NCBI RefSeq assembly: GCF_003206715.1
Contig: NZ_PZJU01000029.1
Location: 45,448-109,447, forward strand
Direction of reading: 5' to 3'
Length of the DNA: 64,000 nt
Source of the DNA: Salinicola peritrichatus
GTDB lineage: Bacteria; Pseudomonadota; Gammaproteobacteria; Pseudomonadales; Halomonadaceae
In this document: positions 55,051-64,000 of the stretch, piece after piece
Numbering within the stretch: position 1 is the first letter of the stretch
Layout: each line of letters starts with the position of its first letter
Position numbers and translations under genes: made by a program
Notes under the pieces: generated by a model
Seen by the model: only the letters and a program-made list of their open reading frames with translations
The model's database searches: none
What the model was told of the DNA's origin: nothing

Positions 55051-56025
55051 ATGAGCATGCTTGAACGGGATATTCAGGATGTTGAGCTCGAAGGTGTCGA
55101 CAGCGCAGAGGTCGAGACCGATGACACGGATAGCAAGGATGACGACAGCGCCTTCGAAAAGGCGTTGAACCGTGAAGAAAACAACTACCACCATAGTCTC
55201 GATGCGACGCAGATCTATCTCAACGAGATTGGGTTTTCGCCGCTGTTGACACCGGAGGAAGAGGTCCATTACGGCCGCCTCGCCCAGAAGGGCGACCCCG
55301 CCGGGCGCCAGCGAATGATCGAATCCAACCTGCGCCTGGTGGTCAAGATTGCCCGCCGCTATCTCAACCGCGGGTTGTCGCTGCTCGACCTGATCGAAGA
55401 GGGCAACCTCGGCTTGATCCGCGCGGTCGAGAAATTCGATCCGGAGCGTGGCTTCCGTTTCTCGACCTATGCCACCTGGTGGATTCGCCAGACCATCGAG
55501 CGTGCGTTGATGAACCAGACGCGCACGATTCGCTTGCCGATCCATGTCGTCAAGGAACTCAATATCTATCTGCGCGCCGCTCGCGAACTGACCCAGAAGC
55601 TCGATCACGAGGCTACCGCCGAGGAGATCGCTGATTTTCTCGACAAGCCTGTCGGCACGGTCAAGAAGATGCTGGGGCTTAACGAACGGGTTTCGTCGGT
55701 CGACTACCCGATGGGCACCGAGAGTGACAAGCCGCTGATCGATACGCTTGCCGACGAGAATGAAGTCGGGCCGGAATCCAACCTGGTCGATGACGACGTC
55801 AAGGCGCACGTCGACGAATGGCTGGCCGAACTCAGCGACAAGCAGCGCGAAGTCGTGGTGCGTCGTTTTGGTCTGCGCGGGCATGAGGCCGCGACGCTTG
55901 AAGAAGTGGGAGAGGAGATCGGCCTGACCCGGGAGCGCGTTCGTCAGATTCAGGTCGAAGCGCTCAAGAAGCTGCGTCGTATGCTCGAGAAACAGGGATT
56001 GTCGATGGATTCCATTTTCGAATAG
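55051..56025 (+). CDS. rpoS: RNA polymerase sigma factor RpoS
   Basis: Stationary-phase and general-stress sigma factor, 324 aa. An acidic N-terminal ~45 residues (1.1-like) is followed by region 1.2 ([21 protein letters not shown]), region 2 with the -10 recognition helix ([19 protein letters not shown]), region 3 ([14 protein letters not shown]) and region 4.2 HTH ([24 protein letters not shown]). The start is ATG at 55051 (a TTG 15 nt upstream is in frame; a second ATG follows at 55057). It probably drives stress genes such as the CsbD-type gene, which is inference. Confidence 0.97.
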   Translation: MSMLERDIQDVELEGVDSAEVETDDTDSKDDDSAFEKALNREENNYHHSLDATQIYLNEIGFSPLLTPEEEVHYGRLAQKGDPAGRQRMIESNLRLVVKIARRYLNRGLSLLDLIEEGNLGLIRAVEKFDPERGFRFSTYATWWIRQTIERALMNQTRTIRLPIHVVKELNIYLRAARELTQKLDHEATAEEIADFLDKPVGTVKKMLGLNERVSSVDYPMGTESDKPLIDTLADENEVGPESNLVDDDVKAHVDEWLAELSDKQREVVVRRFGLRGHEAATLEEVGEEIGLTRERVRQIQVEALKKLRRMLEKQGLSMDSIFE

Positions 56026-56123
56026 GCGTTTCACGGGGCCGGCAGGGTGGCAAAAGCTTCGCCAAGCCCGATCGCGGCTATTGATCCATTCGCATACATG
56101 CGGCATTGTATGTAAACCTCGCG

Positions 56124-56162
56124 CCGAGGCGTCAGCGGGATTGCTGACGCCTCGGTCGTTTG
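56124..56162 (+). terminator. Rho-independent terminator after rpoS
   Basis: Perfect 13-bp stem CCGAGGCGTCAGC/GCTGACGCCTCGG (56124-56136, 56143-56155) with a 6-nt loop, followed by TCGTTTGT. The remainder of the 302-bp rpoS-tolC spacer shows no gene and should hold the tolC promoter. Confidence 0.92.
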
Positions 56163-56327
56163 TATAGCGGTCGCAGCCGGTGCTCAGCGCTACCGGTTCT
56201 CGAAACCGTCTGGAATCAGTCATTATCGGGTGTCTAGGCAGTGTCAGAAACGCGGCGAGATGACCAGGCCAATCGGTCGAACACGGTTTTCTGATCCCTC
56301 TAGCGCTCAACGATAGGAATCGTCTCG

Positions 56328-57809
56328 ATGTCGCCTCTTGTCCCGTCGCGTTCGCCTTTGCGACATGCCATCTCGCTGCTTATCGCGGCTTCGTTCGCCC
56401 CCACAGTGCAGGCGGCCGACCTGTTGACCATCACTCAGGATGCGCTGGAGCACTCGGCGACCCTGAACTCTTCCCGTTCGACTTTCCGTAGCACCGAAGC
56501 CGGGCAGGATGTCGAGCGCGGCGATCTGCTGCCGCAAATCAGCGCTACCGGCAGCCTTTACCGCTATAACTCGCTGGACAGCCAGAGCGCGTCGGGCGCT
56601 GGCGGTAGCTCGAGCGGCGGCAGTGGCGGCACCTCGAGCGGCGGCAGTGGCGGCACCTCGAGCGAGGACTACAACGGCAGCAGCCTCGGCGTCAGCGTGA
56701 CCCAGGCGTTGTTCGATGCTTCCAACTGGTACGAATACCAACAGAGTAAAAAGCAGGTCGATCAGCAGGCGCTGCAACTGGAGATCGATCAGCAGCAGCT
56801 GCTTTATGACGTCTCTTTGGCCTACTTCGAAATCCTGCGGGCCAAGGAAGTCCTCGATGCCCGCCAGGCGCAGGAAAAAGCGATCGGGCGCCAGCTCGAG
56901 CAGGCCAAGGAGCAGTTCAACGTCGGCCTGGTGGCAATCACCGATGTCAACGAGGCCCAGGCTGCCTTTGACTCGGCGCGCGCGGAGCGCATCGCCGCCA
57001 ACAACGATCTGCAGGTAAGCTTCGAGGCGCTGGAGCGCCTGACCGGGCAGCAGTACGACAGCATCGAAGGCCTGGCCGACGATCTGCCGATCGAGCCGCC
57101 GACGCCGGCCAACCGCAGCGACTGGATCGATATGGCGATGGCCAGCAGTCCTTCGATCCAGTATGCCCAGGCCGCCGTCGAACTGGCCAAGTCCGGTGTC
57201 GATATCGCCAAGGCGGGGCATCTGCCGACGCTGGACGCCTTCGCCGATTACTCCTACTCGGATAACGATATCGACTATCTCAAGGGGCACAATGAGGACG
57301 TGCAGGTCGGTGTCCAGGCCAACCTGCCCATCTATACCGGCGGCTCCACCAGCGCCTCGGTGCGGGAGAACACCTACACCCTGGAAGCGACCCAGTACGA
57401 CTTCGAGGATCAGCGGCGCTATACCACGCAACAGGTCCGCTCGCTGTTCACGCAGGTCGCCAACGACGTGGAATCCGTCGACGCCCAGCAGCAGGCGATC
57501 GTCTCCAGTCGCAGCGCGCTGGAGGCAACCCGCGCCGGCTACGAGGTCGGCACGCGCAATATCGTCGACGTGCTGGATGCCGAGCAGTCGCTCTACGAAT
57601 CGATTTCGGCCTACGCCGACGCGCGCTATACCTACGTGACCGATTTGCTCCAATTGCGTCAGCAGGCGGGCATGCTCAACCTCGACGTCATCCGCGGTAC
57701 CAACCAGTGGCTGCGTGACAGCAACAGCGTCTCGTTGCAGCTGGCCGACGACCGCGGCGTGTCGGCGGTCGACGATATCGGCGAACGGCCCAAGCCGCCG
57801 ACGCCCTGA
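56328..57809 (+). CDS. tolC: TolC-family outer-membrane efflux channel
   Basis: 493-aa trimeric outer-membrane channel used by tripartite efflux pumps and type I secretion. Signal peptide cleaved after VQA (about residue 29). The two duplicated outer-membrane-efflux domains are visible: LYDVSLAYFEILRAKEVL with FNVGLVAITDVNEAQAAFDSARAE, and later RSLFTQVANDVESVDAQQQAI with YEVGTRNIVDVLDAEQSLYES. Between the first beta strands a Gly/Ser-rich loop with two copies of SSGGSGGT (95-110) replaces the shorter E. coli loop. AGGA precedes the ATG. Monocistronic, with its own terminator. Confidence 0.95.
   Translation: MSPLVPSRSPLRHAISLLIAASFAPTVQAADLLTITQDALEHSATLNSSRSTFRSTEAGQDVERGDLLPQISATGSLYRYNSLDSQSASGAGGSSSGGSGGTSSGGSGGTSSEDYNGSSLGVSVTQALFDASNWYEYQQSKKQVDQQALQLEIDQQQLLYDVSLAYFEILRAKEVLDARQAQEKAIGRQLEQAKEQFNVGLVAITDVNEAQAAFDSARAERIAANNDLQVSFEALERLTGQQYDSIEGLADDLPIEPPTPANRSDWIDMAMASSPSIQYAQAAVELAKSGVDIAKAGHLPTLDAFADYSYSDNDIDYLKGHNEDVQVGVQANLPIYTGGSTSASVRENTYTLEATQYDFEDQRRYTTQQVRSLFTQVANDVESVDAQQQAIVSSRSALEATRAGYEVGTRNIVDVLDAEQSLYESISAYADARYTYVTDLLQLRQQAGMLNLDVIRGTNQWLRDSNSVSLQLADDRGVSAVDDIGERPKPPTP
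56610..56664 (+). repeat. 24-bp tandem repeat encoding a Gly/Ser loop of TolC
   Basis: Two perfect 24-bp units (56610-56633, 56634-56657) plus 7 bases of a third, coding SSGGSGGT twice. The unit is eight codons, so copy-number change keeps the frame. By comparison with E. coli TolC the position corresponds to the first surface-exposed loop of the barrel. Confidence 0.92.
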
Positions 57810-57828
57810 ACGGCAGGTGCCACAACCG

Positions 57829-57862
57829 GGCGCCGCTGCGAAAGCAGCGGCGCCTTCTTTTG
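57829..57862 (+). terminator. Rho-independent terminator after tolC
   Basis: Perfect 11-bp stem GGCGCCGCTGC/GCAGCGGCGCC (57829-57839, 57844-57854) with a GAAA tetraloop, followed by TTCTTTTG. 20 nt past the tolC stop. Confidence 0.95.
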
Positions 57863-57951
57863 CGTATTGGAACCGCTTCGCCGAGTCGCCCGTACCTGTC
57901 CCCAAGGCGGTAACATGACCGCAATTCCACTGTCGCGAATAAGGAGTTGTC

Positions 57952-59052
57952 ATGGCCCGGCCACTCAGAGCCGAGATCGATCTCGATGCCTTGCGTCACA
58001 ACTATCGCTTGGCGGCGTCGCTGGCGCCAGGCAGCCGATCGATGGCGGTCGTCAAGGCCGATGCCTATGGTCACGGTGCGGTGGCCTGCGCTGGAGCGCT
58101 CGCTGCTCTGGCGCCGGCCTTCGCGGTTGCCTCGATCGAGGAGGCGGTCACGCTGCGCGAGGGGGGGATCGACCAGCCGATTCTGCTGCTGGAGGGCATC
58201 TTCGAAGCGCATGAGCTGGAGACGGTCGAGGCGCTGGGCCTGTGGCAAGTGATCCATAGCGACTGGCAGCTCGAGGCGCTATTAGCCTACGAGCCGCGCC
58301 AGCCGTTGACCGTCTGGCTCAAGCTCGATTCGGGAATGCACCGCCTCGGTTTTCCGCCGGCGGCGTTCATCGCACGCTGGGAACGGCTGCGCCAGGCGCG
58401 GGACAAGACATGCGATCTGCATCTCATCAGTCATTTCGCCAGCGCCGATCTCGACGACGCGACGGCGTTCAATGCGCAACACGAGGTCGTCGAGCACGTA
58501 CGCCAACAACTCGGGGCGCCGATTTGCGTCGCCAATTCACCGGCGACTCTGGTCAAACCCCAGGCCCACGGCGCCTGGAATCGCCCCGGCATCATGCTCT
58601 ACGGCAGCAATCCGCTGGAAGGCGACCTGCCGGCCGGCCTGACGCTACAACCGGTAATGACGCTGCGCTCGCGGCTGATCGCGGTGCAGACCCTGGATGC
58701 CGGTCAGCCGGTGGGCTACGGCGGTCGCTGGCGCACCCCGAGGCGCTCGCGTATCGGCGTGGTCGCCGCCGGTTACGGCGACGGCTATGATCGTCACGCC
58801 ATGGATGGCACGCCGGTGCTGGTCGACGGTCAGCGCTGCGCCATCACCGGTCGCGTCTCGATGGACATGCTGACGGTGGATATCAGTCACGTGCCCGAAG
58901 CCGATGTCGGTAGCGAGGTCGTGCTCTGGGGCAAGGGGCTGGCGGTCGATGAGGTCGCCCGTCACTGCGACACGATCGGCTATACGCTGCTGACCGGCGT
59001 GCTGCCGCGCGTGCCGAGAGTCTATTCACGATCGCCGAAGTCTGACGGATGA
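57952..59052 (+). CDS. alr: Alanine racemase
   Basis: PLP enzyme interconverting L- and D-alanine for peptidoglycan. 366 aa. Lys35 in AVVKADAYGHG binds PLP; the Tyr of AAGYGDGYDRH is the second catalytic base; GSNPLEGD and GRVSMDMLTVD are C-terminal-domain motifs. AAGGAG lies 6 nt before the ATG. No dadA or dadX partner is nearby, so this is more likely the biosynthetic enzyme than the catabolic one. Likely monocistronic; 174 bp before the next gene. Confidence 0.96.
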   Translation: MARPLRAEIDLDALRHNYRLAASLAPGSRSMAVVKADAYGHGAVACAGALAALAPAFAVASIEEAVTLREGGIDQPILLLEGIFEAHELETVEALGLWQVIHSDWQLEALLAYEPRQPLTVWLKLDSGMHRLGFPPAAFIARWERLRQARDKTCDLHLISHFASADLDDATAFNAQHEVVEHVRQQLGAPICVANSPATLVKPQAHGAWNRPGIMLYGSNPLEGDLPAGLTLQPVMTLRSRLIAVQTLDAGQPVGYGGRWRTPRRSRIGVVAAGYGDGYDRHAMDGTPVLVDGQRCAITGRVSMDMLTVDISHVPEADVGSEVVLWGKGLAVDEVARHCDTIGYTLLTGVLPRVPRVYSRSPKSDG

Positions 59053-59226
59053 ACGTCCTCGATATCGGCTCGATCGGCCCATGTGACGGCGCCGGCAGGA
59101 TCCACGGCGAGATCGGTGCCCCGACGCCGAATCGAATTCGCTACACTGTCTCGCCGTGACTGGCTCGCCATGACAGAATCTGGCGCCGTCAGTGCCAAGG
59201 CGCCATCAGCTCGAACCGGAAGGTGT

Positions 59227-60141
59227 ATGGCCAAGAAAGTCTATCCCGCCAATCATGCTCATCCCCGCTATTGGGGAACCTGGCTCGCGATCGCCCTGAT
59301 GCGGATCGGAGCCTTCCTGCCCTGGCGGCTGAAATTGGCGCTGGGGCGTGGAATCGGTCTGCTGACCTGGCGTTTCGCCAAGCGCCGGCGACACATTACC
59401 GAAACCAACCTGGCGCTGTGTTTCCCGGAGCTGGATCGCGATCGACACGCCGAACTGGTCAAAAAGACTTTCGTCGCCAACGGCATCGGCATTCTCGAAA
59501 CCGCGACCGGCTGGTGCCGTGATCCCGAACATCTGCGCCATCGCGTGACGTTCCGGGGAGCCGAGCACATGGAGCGCGCCATGGCCCGGGGCAAGGGCGC
59601 ACTGATCATCGGCATCCACTTCTCCACGCTGGATCTCGGCGGGGCGCTGCACTCGCTGTTCTTTCCCGCCGATGTGGTCTATCGGCCGCATGACAACCCG
59701 ATGTTCGAGGATTTCATGACCCGGGCCCGGCGGGGCATTTTCGGGGCAGCGATCGATCGCCACGATCTACGTGGCGTGGTTCGACGGATCAAGTCGGGCC
59801 ATGCCGTGTGGTATTCGCCCGACCAGGACTTCGGTCGTGAGGCGAGCGTGTTCGCACCGTTTTTCGGCATTCCTGCGGCGTCGATCAAACTGACAGCCAA
59901 GATCGCCCGCATGACCGGGGCGCCGGTGATGCCGCTGATGTTTCATCGCAACCCGGACGACCGCACCTACACGCTGGAATACCTGCCGCCACTCGAAAAC
60001 TTTCCCAGCGGCGATGACGTGGCCGATGCGACCCAGGTCAATGCCTTCATCGAGCAGGCGATTCGGCGCCATCCCGAGCAGTATCTATGGTTGCACCGGC
60101 GGTTCAAGACGCGACCGCCCGGCGAGGCTTCGTTCTATTGA
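59227..60141 (+). CDS. lpxL: Lipid A lauroyl-type acyltransferase (LpxL)
   Basis: Adds the secondary acyl chain to the Kdo2-lipid A precursor at the inner membrane. 304 aa. It resembles E. coli LpxL strongly at the C-terminus (EQYLWLHRRFKTRPPGE) and has an N-terminal membrane anchor (YWGTWLAIALMRIGAFLP). The catalytic motif reads IHFSTLD: His131 then, four residues on, Asp136, where E. coli LpxL has Glu (HFLTLE). SPDQDFGREASVFAPFFG is the usual substrate loop. ATG at 59227 follows AAGG; the frame from 59083 is leader. Confidence 0.92.
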   Translation: MAKKVYPANHAHPRYWGTWLAIALMRIGAFLPWRLKLALGRGIGLLTWRFAKRRRHITETNLALCFPELDRDRHAELVKKTFVANGIGILETATGWCRDPEHLRHRVTFRGAEHMERAMARGKGALIIGIHFSTLDLGGALHSLFFPADVVYRPHDNPMFEDFMTRARRGIFGAAIDRHDLRGVVRRIKSGHAVWYSPDQDFGREASVFAPFFGIPAASIKLTAKIARMTGAPVMPLMFHRNPDDRTYTLEYLPPLENFPSGDDVADATQVNAFIEQAIRRHPEQYLWLHRRFKTRPPGEASFY

Positions 60142-60297
60142 GCGCGTCGATGGCGCACCGAAACCTCGCCGGCTTGACGAAAATGGCTTTACCGACAAGG
60201 CTTAAAGTGTCCTCAAGGAACGTGGGGATGGGTTGCCGCCGGGCCGTGCCCAATGCCGGCCGCGGCAAGTCTAACAGGCCAGCAAGGGAGTATTGCC

Positions 60298-60456
60298 ATG
60301 CTCAGCTATGCCGTGATTTTCCTCATCGTCGCCATTATCGCCGGGGTTCTCGGCTTCGGCGGCATCGCCGGCGCGGCGGCGACGATCGCCAAGGTCCTCT
60401 TCGTCATTTTCCTGATTCTGTTTGTCGTGTCGCTGATCCGTGGGCGCGGTCGCTAG
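60298..60456 (+). CDS. DUF1328 small membrane protein (YtjA-like)
   Basis: 52-aa hydrophobic peptide with two short helices ([21 protein letters not shown] and [21 protein letters not shown]) ending in RGRGR. This is the DUF1328/YtjA family, whose function is unknown but whose members are often stress-linked. AAGGGAG precedes the ATG at 60298. Monocistronic with a terminator 64 nt later. Confidence 0.92.
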   Translation: MLSYAVIFLIVAIIAGVLGFGGIAGAAATIAKVLFVIFLILFVVSLIRGRGR

Positions 60457-60519
60457 GACGAAACTGGCTGCGCTTGCCCCAAAAAGGCGTTAAAGATCGG
60501 CTTCTGATCCTCCAATGAC

Positions 60520-60553
60520 AACGCCCGCCATGAGATTCATGGCGGGCGTTTGG
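60520..60553 (+). terminator. Terminator after DUF1328 gene
   Basis: Perfect 14-bp stem AACGCCCGCCATGA/TCATGGCGGGCGTT (60520-60533, 60537-60550) with a 3-nt loop and TTT at the end. Probably works in both directions, since ettA converges. Confidence 0.88.
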
Positions 60554-60590
60554 CAATGCGCAGATGAAACGTCAACGGCCCTTGTGTTAG

Positions 60591-60803
60591 GGAAGCACTG
60601 CATAAATGCCTACGCGGGCGAATCGCTGCGCTATGGCCGCCGTCCCTGGCGGTCACCGAAGGCCGGCCTACGGCCGTTCAAATTCGCTCCCGGCGAATTT
60701 GTGCGCGGTGCTCGAAGACTCGCCTAACCCCATGTTATGTCTCGCCTTCTGTGCTCCGTGCGCCTTGCGCTTCATCCCGCTCGCCGATTTATTCAGCGCT
60801 TCC
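60591..60803. mobile_element. Complete 213-bp MITE-like element (family B) with TTAG duplication
   Basis: Ends GGAAGCACTGCATAAAT (60591-60607) and ATTTATTCAGCGCTTCC (60787-60803) are inverted repeats matching at 15 of 17 positions. The 4-bp TTAG occurs directly on both sides (60587-60590, 60804-60807), as expected of a target-site duplication. It contains no open frame with gene-like features and no transposase. The right copy of TTAG includes the ettA stop codon. A second copy is cut at the left edge of the window. Confidence 0.85.
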
Positions 60804-62465
<1,662 letters not shown>

Positions 62466-62569
62466 GGAAATCCGGTTGTTGCTGAAAATAGGAAACAGAG
62501 AAAATCCGGTACCGGGAGGCATCGCTCCGGCCTGAGAGGCAGAGTAAACGACTCCTGCCCATAATGCGA

Positions 62570-62589
62570 ACGGGCGCCTGGGCGCCCGT
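62570..62589 (-). terminator. GC-rich hairpin upstream of ettA
   Basis: Perfect 9-bp stem ACGGGCGCC/GGCGCCCGT (62570-62578, 62581-62589) with only a 2-nt loop as written, so the apex must open. It lies between the PA3496-like gene and ettA next to a repeat element; it may end the upstream transcript on the minus strand. The 353-bp ettA upstream region otherwise holds only the repeat element. Confidence 0.5.
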
Positions 62590-62590
62590 G

Positions 62591-62791
62591 TGAGAATGCT
62601 GACAAACTATTGCGCTCGCCCATGCGGCGTTGAGTCGGAGCGCAGCGGAGACAACAGCCGAAGGCTGGCCCGAAGGGCGAGCGAAGCGAGTCAATCCGCC
62701 TCAGAATGCTCATTTACTACCTGTAAACTGCGCTTCTTTAGGCAGGTTTCGCCTTGCCTGGCCGTCGCTCGTGACCTTTGTCAGCATCCTG
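62591..62791. mobile_element. MITE-like repeat (family A) with a 59-bp internal insertion
   Basis: Ends and flanks match the copies at 53390 and 48197, but between GCGTTGA and ATCCGCC there are 59 extra bases (about 62634-62692), making it 201 bp instead of 142-143. The extra stretch is purine-rich and contains GAGCGCAGCGGAG and GAGCGAAGCGAG, short related motifs. Lies between the PA3496-like gene and ettA. Confidence 0.85.
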
Positions 62792-62818
62792 CTGTTTCAG
62801 TTGCAAAAGCGTGACTGC

Positions 62819-63013
62819 TCACTCTTCCTCGTCATCGAAGTCGGCATACCAATCGTCTTCGATGGCGCGCTTGAGACGCCGCTCTTCCAGCAAGGCCTCG
62901 ACCTGGCGGCGGGCCCGCAGGGTATCGGCCTTGCTGCTGCGCGGACGCTCGAATTGTTCGTCATTGACGGCATCGTCAAAGTCTTGCTCGTCGACGTAAT
63001 CTTCACGGCTCAT
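62819..63013 (-). CDS. PA3496-family small acidic protein
   Basis: 64 aa, strongly charged. The C-terminal pattern RRQVEALLEERRLKRAIEDD then WYADFDDEEE matches the PA3496 family of Pseudomonas and relatives, annotated as putative envelope-integrity proteins on indirect grounds. There is no signal peptide or membrane helix visible, so a cytosolic location is more likely from sequence alone. GGAGG precedes the ATG at 63013. The coding end has an Asp/Glu run. Lies upstream of ettA on the same strand. Confidence 0.8.
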   Translation of the reverse strand: MSREDYVDEQDFDDAVNDEQFERPRSSKADTLRARRQVEALLEERRLKRAIEDDWYADFDDEEE

Positions 63014-63101
63014 TTGTTTGGCCCTCCCGTGATCCGGCATCTCGGTGATGCTTGAGGGCTATATATCGCCGAATCAGGCACAAGACAAGACTTTGGTCGT
63101 T

Positions 63102-63135
63102 AAAAAAACCTATCGCCACGATCTGCGACGATAGG
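63102..63135 (-). terminator. Rho-independent terminator of the MFS gene
   Basis: On the minus strand, CCTATCG...CGATAGG (63135-63129 with 63115-63109) with inner pairing CGC/GTG-type, followed by TTTTTTT (63108-63102). It lies about 30 nt past the MFS stop and before the PA3496-like gene. Confidence 0.85.
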
Positions 63136-63165
63136 GTGCGATGAAAGCTATCCCAAAGGTCGGGC

Positions 63166-64000
63166 TCAAGCCTCGACTTCGGCCAGTGCATGGGAGCTCC
63201 AGGCGGCGACCAGGGCCAGGGCCGCCAGCACCAGCAGCAACCCCGAGCTGCCCAGCCACTGCGCCAGCGCGCCGAGAAGCAGGCCCACCAGCAGCATCAA
63301 TACGCCGGTGAAAGTGTTGGAGAAGGCGACATAGAGCGCGCGGGTGCCGCTGTCCGCCAGATCAATCACGTAGGTCTTGCGCCCCAGGCGAATGCCGGCA
63401 TGGGCGATCGTCAGCAAACCGTAGACGCTGGCATAGGGCCACACGCTGGTGCGCATCGATTCCGGCAGCCAGACGCAGGCCGCGCCGGCGAGACAGCAAG
63501 CGGCCGCACTGATCGTGCCGTTGCGCATCACCCGGCGACTGGAGCGATCGGCCAGCCGGCCCCAGATCGGACCGGCGATCATGCCGGCAACACCGGAGAT
63601 GACGATCAGGATGCCCAGGCTCGCTAGATCGGTGCCGCTGTTATGCTGGCCCAGCAGCGCCAGATAAGGCAGGGCGAGGGCGCTCGAGAGCAACAGCGTG
63701 CGGGACAGGTTGAAGTGCAGAAAGCGGCGGTCCCTGCGCAGCAACGACAGGCCCTGCTTGACGCTGTCCCAGGTATTCGCGCCGCCCTCCGTCGCCCCCG
63801 GAGATTCGCGAATCGCTGCCGCGCAAACGGCATTCAGTACCCAACCCAGTGCGGCGGCGAAAAGCAGCACGGCGAGTGCCCAAGTGCCAGGTTGCTGGCC
63901 CATGAAGACCAGGACGCCCCCGACGATCAAGGTCAGGGCACCGGCAACGCCGGCGCTCCATCCCATCAGCGTGCCTCGGCGCTGTTTGGCGATGGTCTTG
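63166..64000 (-). CDS. MFS transporter, N-terminal part beyond the window
   Basis: The last ~278 residues of a major-facilitator protein; the open frame continues through the right edge without a start (KTIAKQRRGTLMGWSAG precedes the next ATG-coded Met at 63966, which is internal). About seven helices are visible, with a charged central loop (ESPGATEGGANTWDSVKQGLSLLRRDRRF) between the two halves and the motif A-like WGRLADRSSRRVM. LGRKTYVIDLADSGTRA is a conserved cytosolic loop. The substrate cannot be told. Ends with a clear terminator. Confidence 0.85.
   Translation of the reverse strand, partial: KTIAKQRRGTLMGWSAGVAGALTLIVGGVLVFMGQQPGTWALAVLLFAAALGWVLNAVCAAAIRESPGATEGGANTWDSVKQGLSLLRRDRRFLHFNLSRTLLLSSALALPYLALLGQHNSGTDLASLGILIVISGVAGMIAGPIWGRLADRSSRRVMRNGTISAAACCLAGAACVWLPESMRTSVWPYASVYGLLTIAHAGIRLGRKTYVIDLADSGTRALYVAFSNTFTGVLMLLVGLLLGALAQWLGSSGLLLVLAALALVAAWSSHALAEVEA

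Overview
The window reads as chromosomal DNA of a GC-rich gammaproteobacterium, most likely of the Halomonas group. That is an inference from the ftsB-ispD-ispF-truD-surE-pcm-nlpD-rpoS order, the TolC, LpxL, YnfM and Abg homologues and the small non-coding repeats; no rRNA or other taxonomic marker is present. Genes are dense, mostly in short operons with clear Shine-Dalgarno sites and many 1-20 nt overlaps. I see no prophage, CRISPR array, tRNA, rRNA or complete insertion sequence.

Layout. (1) 192-8615 is a full nucleoside uptake and breakdown regulon: minus-strand CNT transporter, deoC, deoA, deoB, deoD and cdd, a divergent Tsx outer-membrane channel, and a DeoR repressor. (2) 8752-16283 carries a succinate-semialdehyde dehydrogenase/PucR/haloacid-dehalogenase operon, a nitroreductase-like protein, a LysE exporter, an adenine deaminase and an aminotransferase. 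(3) 16495-29751 is mixed housekeeping: glutaredoxin, CsbD, YihY, a dicarboxylate symporter, thiC with a TPP riboswitch, a LysR/YnfM divergent pair, a RhuM remnant, VOC protein, LysR, pirin, an NAD(P) dehydrogenase and a lipid A-type acyltransferase. (4) 29896-36834 is a complete ebo cluster, the most unusual content here: eboD-eboE-eboC and eboA-eboB on the minus strand, with eboF between them on the plus strand. (5) 37129-42690 is the p-aminobenzoyl-glutamate system abgT-abgA-abgB with divergent abgR. (6) 42703-48102 holds two MFS transporters, a 2OG-Fe(II) oxygenase, two Nudix hydrolases and a small NIF3-like protein. (7) 48383-56025 is the conserved ftsB-to-rpoS block, with a DUF368 membrane protein between pcm and nlpD. 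(8) 56328-64000 has tolC, alr, lpxL, a DUF1328 peptide, ettA, a PA3496-like protein and an MFS gene cut by the window edge.

Three layers of non-coding structure stand out. A ~143-bp element with terminal inverted repeats occurs five times plus one solo end, always between genes and once inside the nucleoside operon. A second, 213-bp element has 17-bp inverted ends and a TTAG duplication that includes the ettA stop codon; another copy is cut by the left edge. Short in-phase tandem repeats lie at the truD N-terminus, in a predicted surface loop of TolC and in the rpoS leader. In the ebo cluster, a strong intrinsic-terminator hairpin sits just before eboD and another hairpin covers the eboC start, which suggests RNA-level control.
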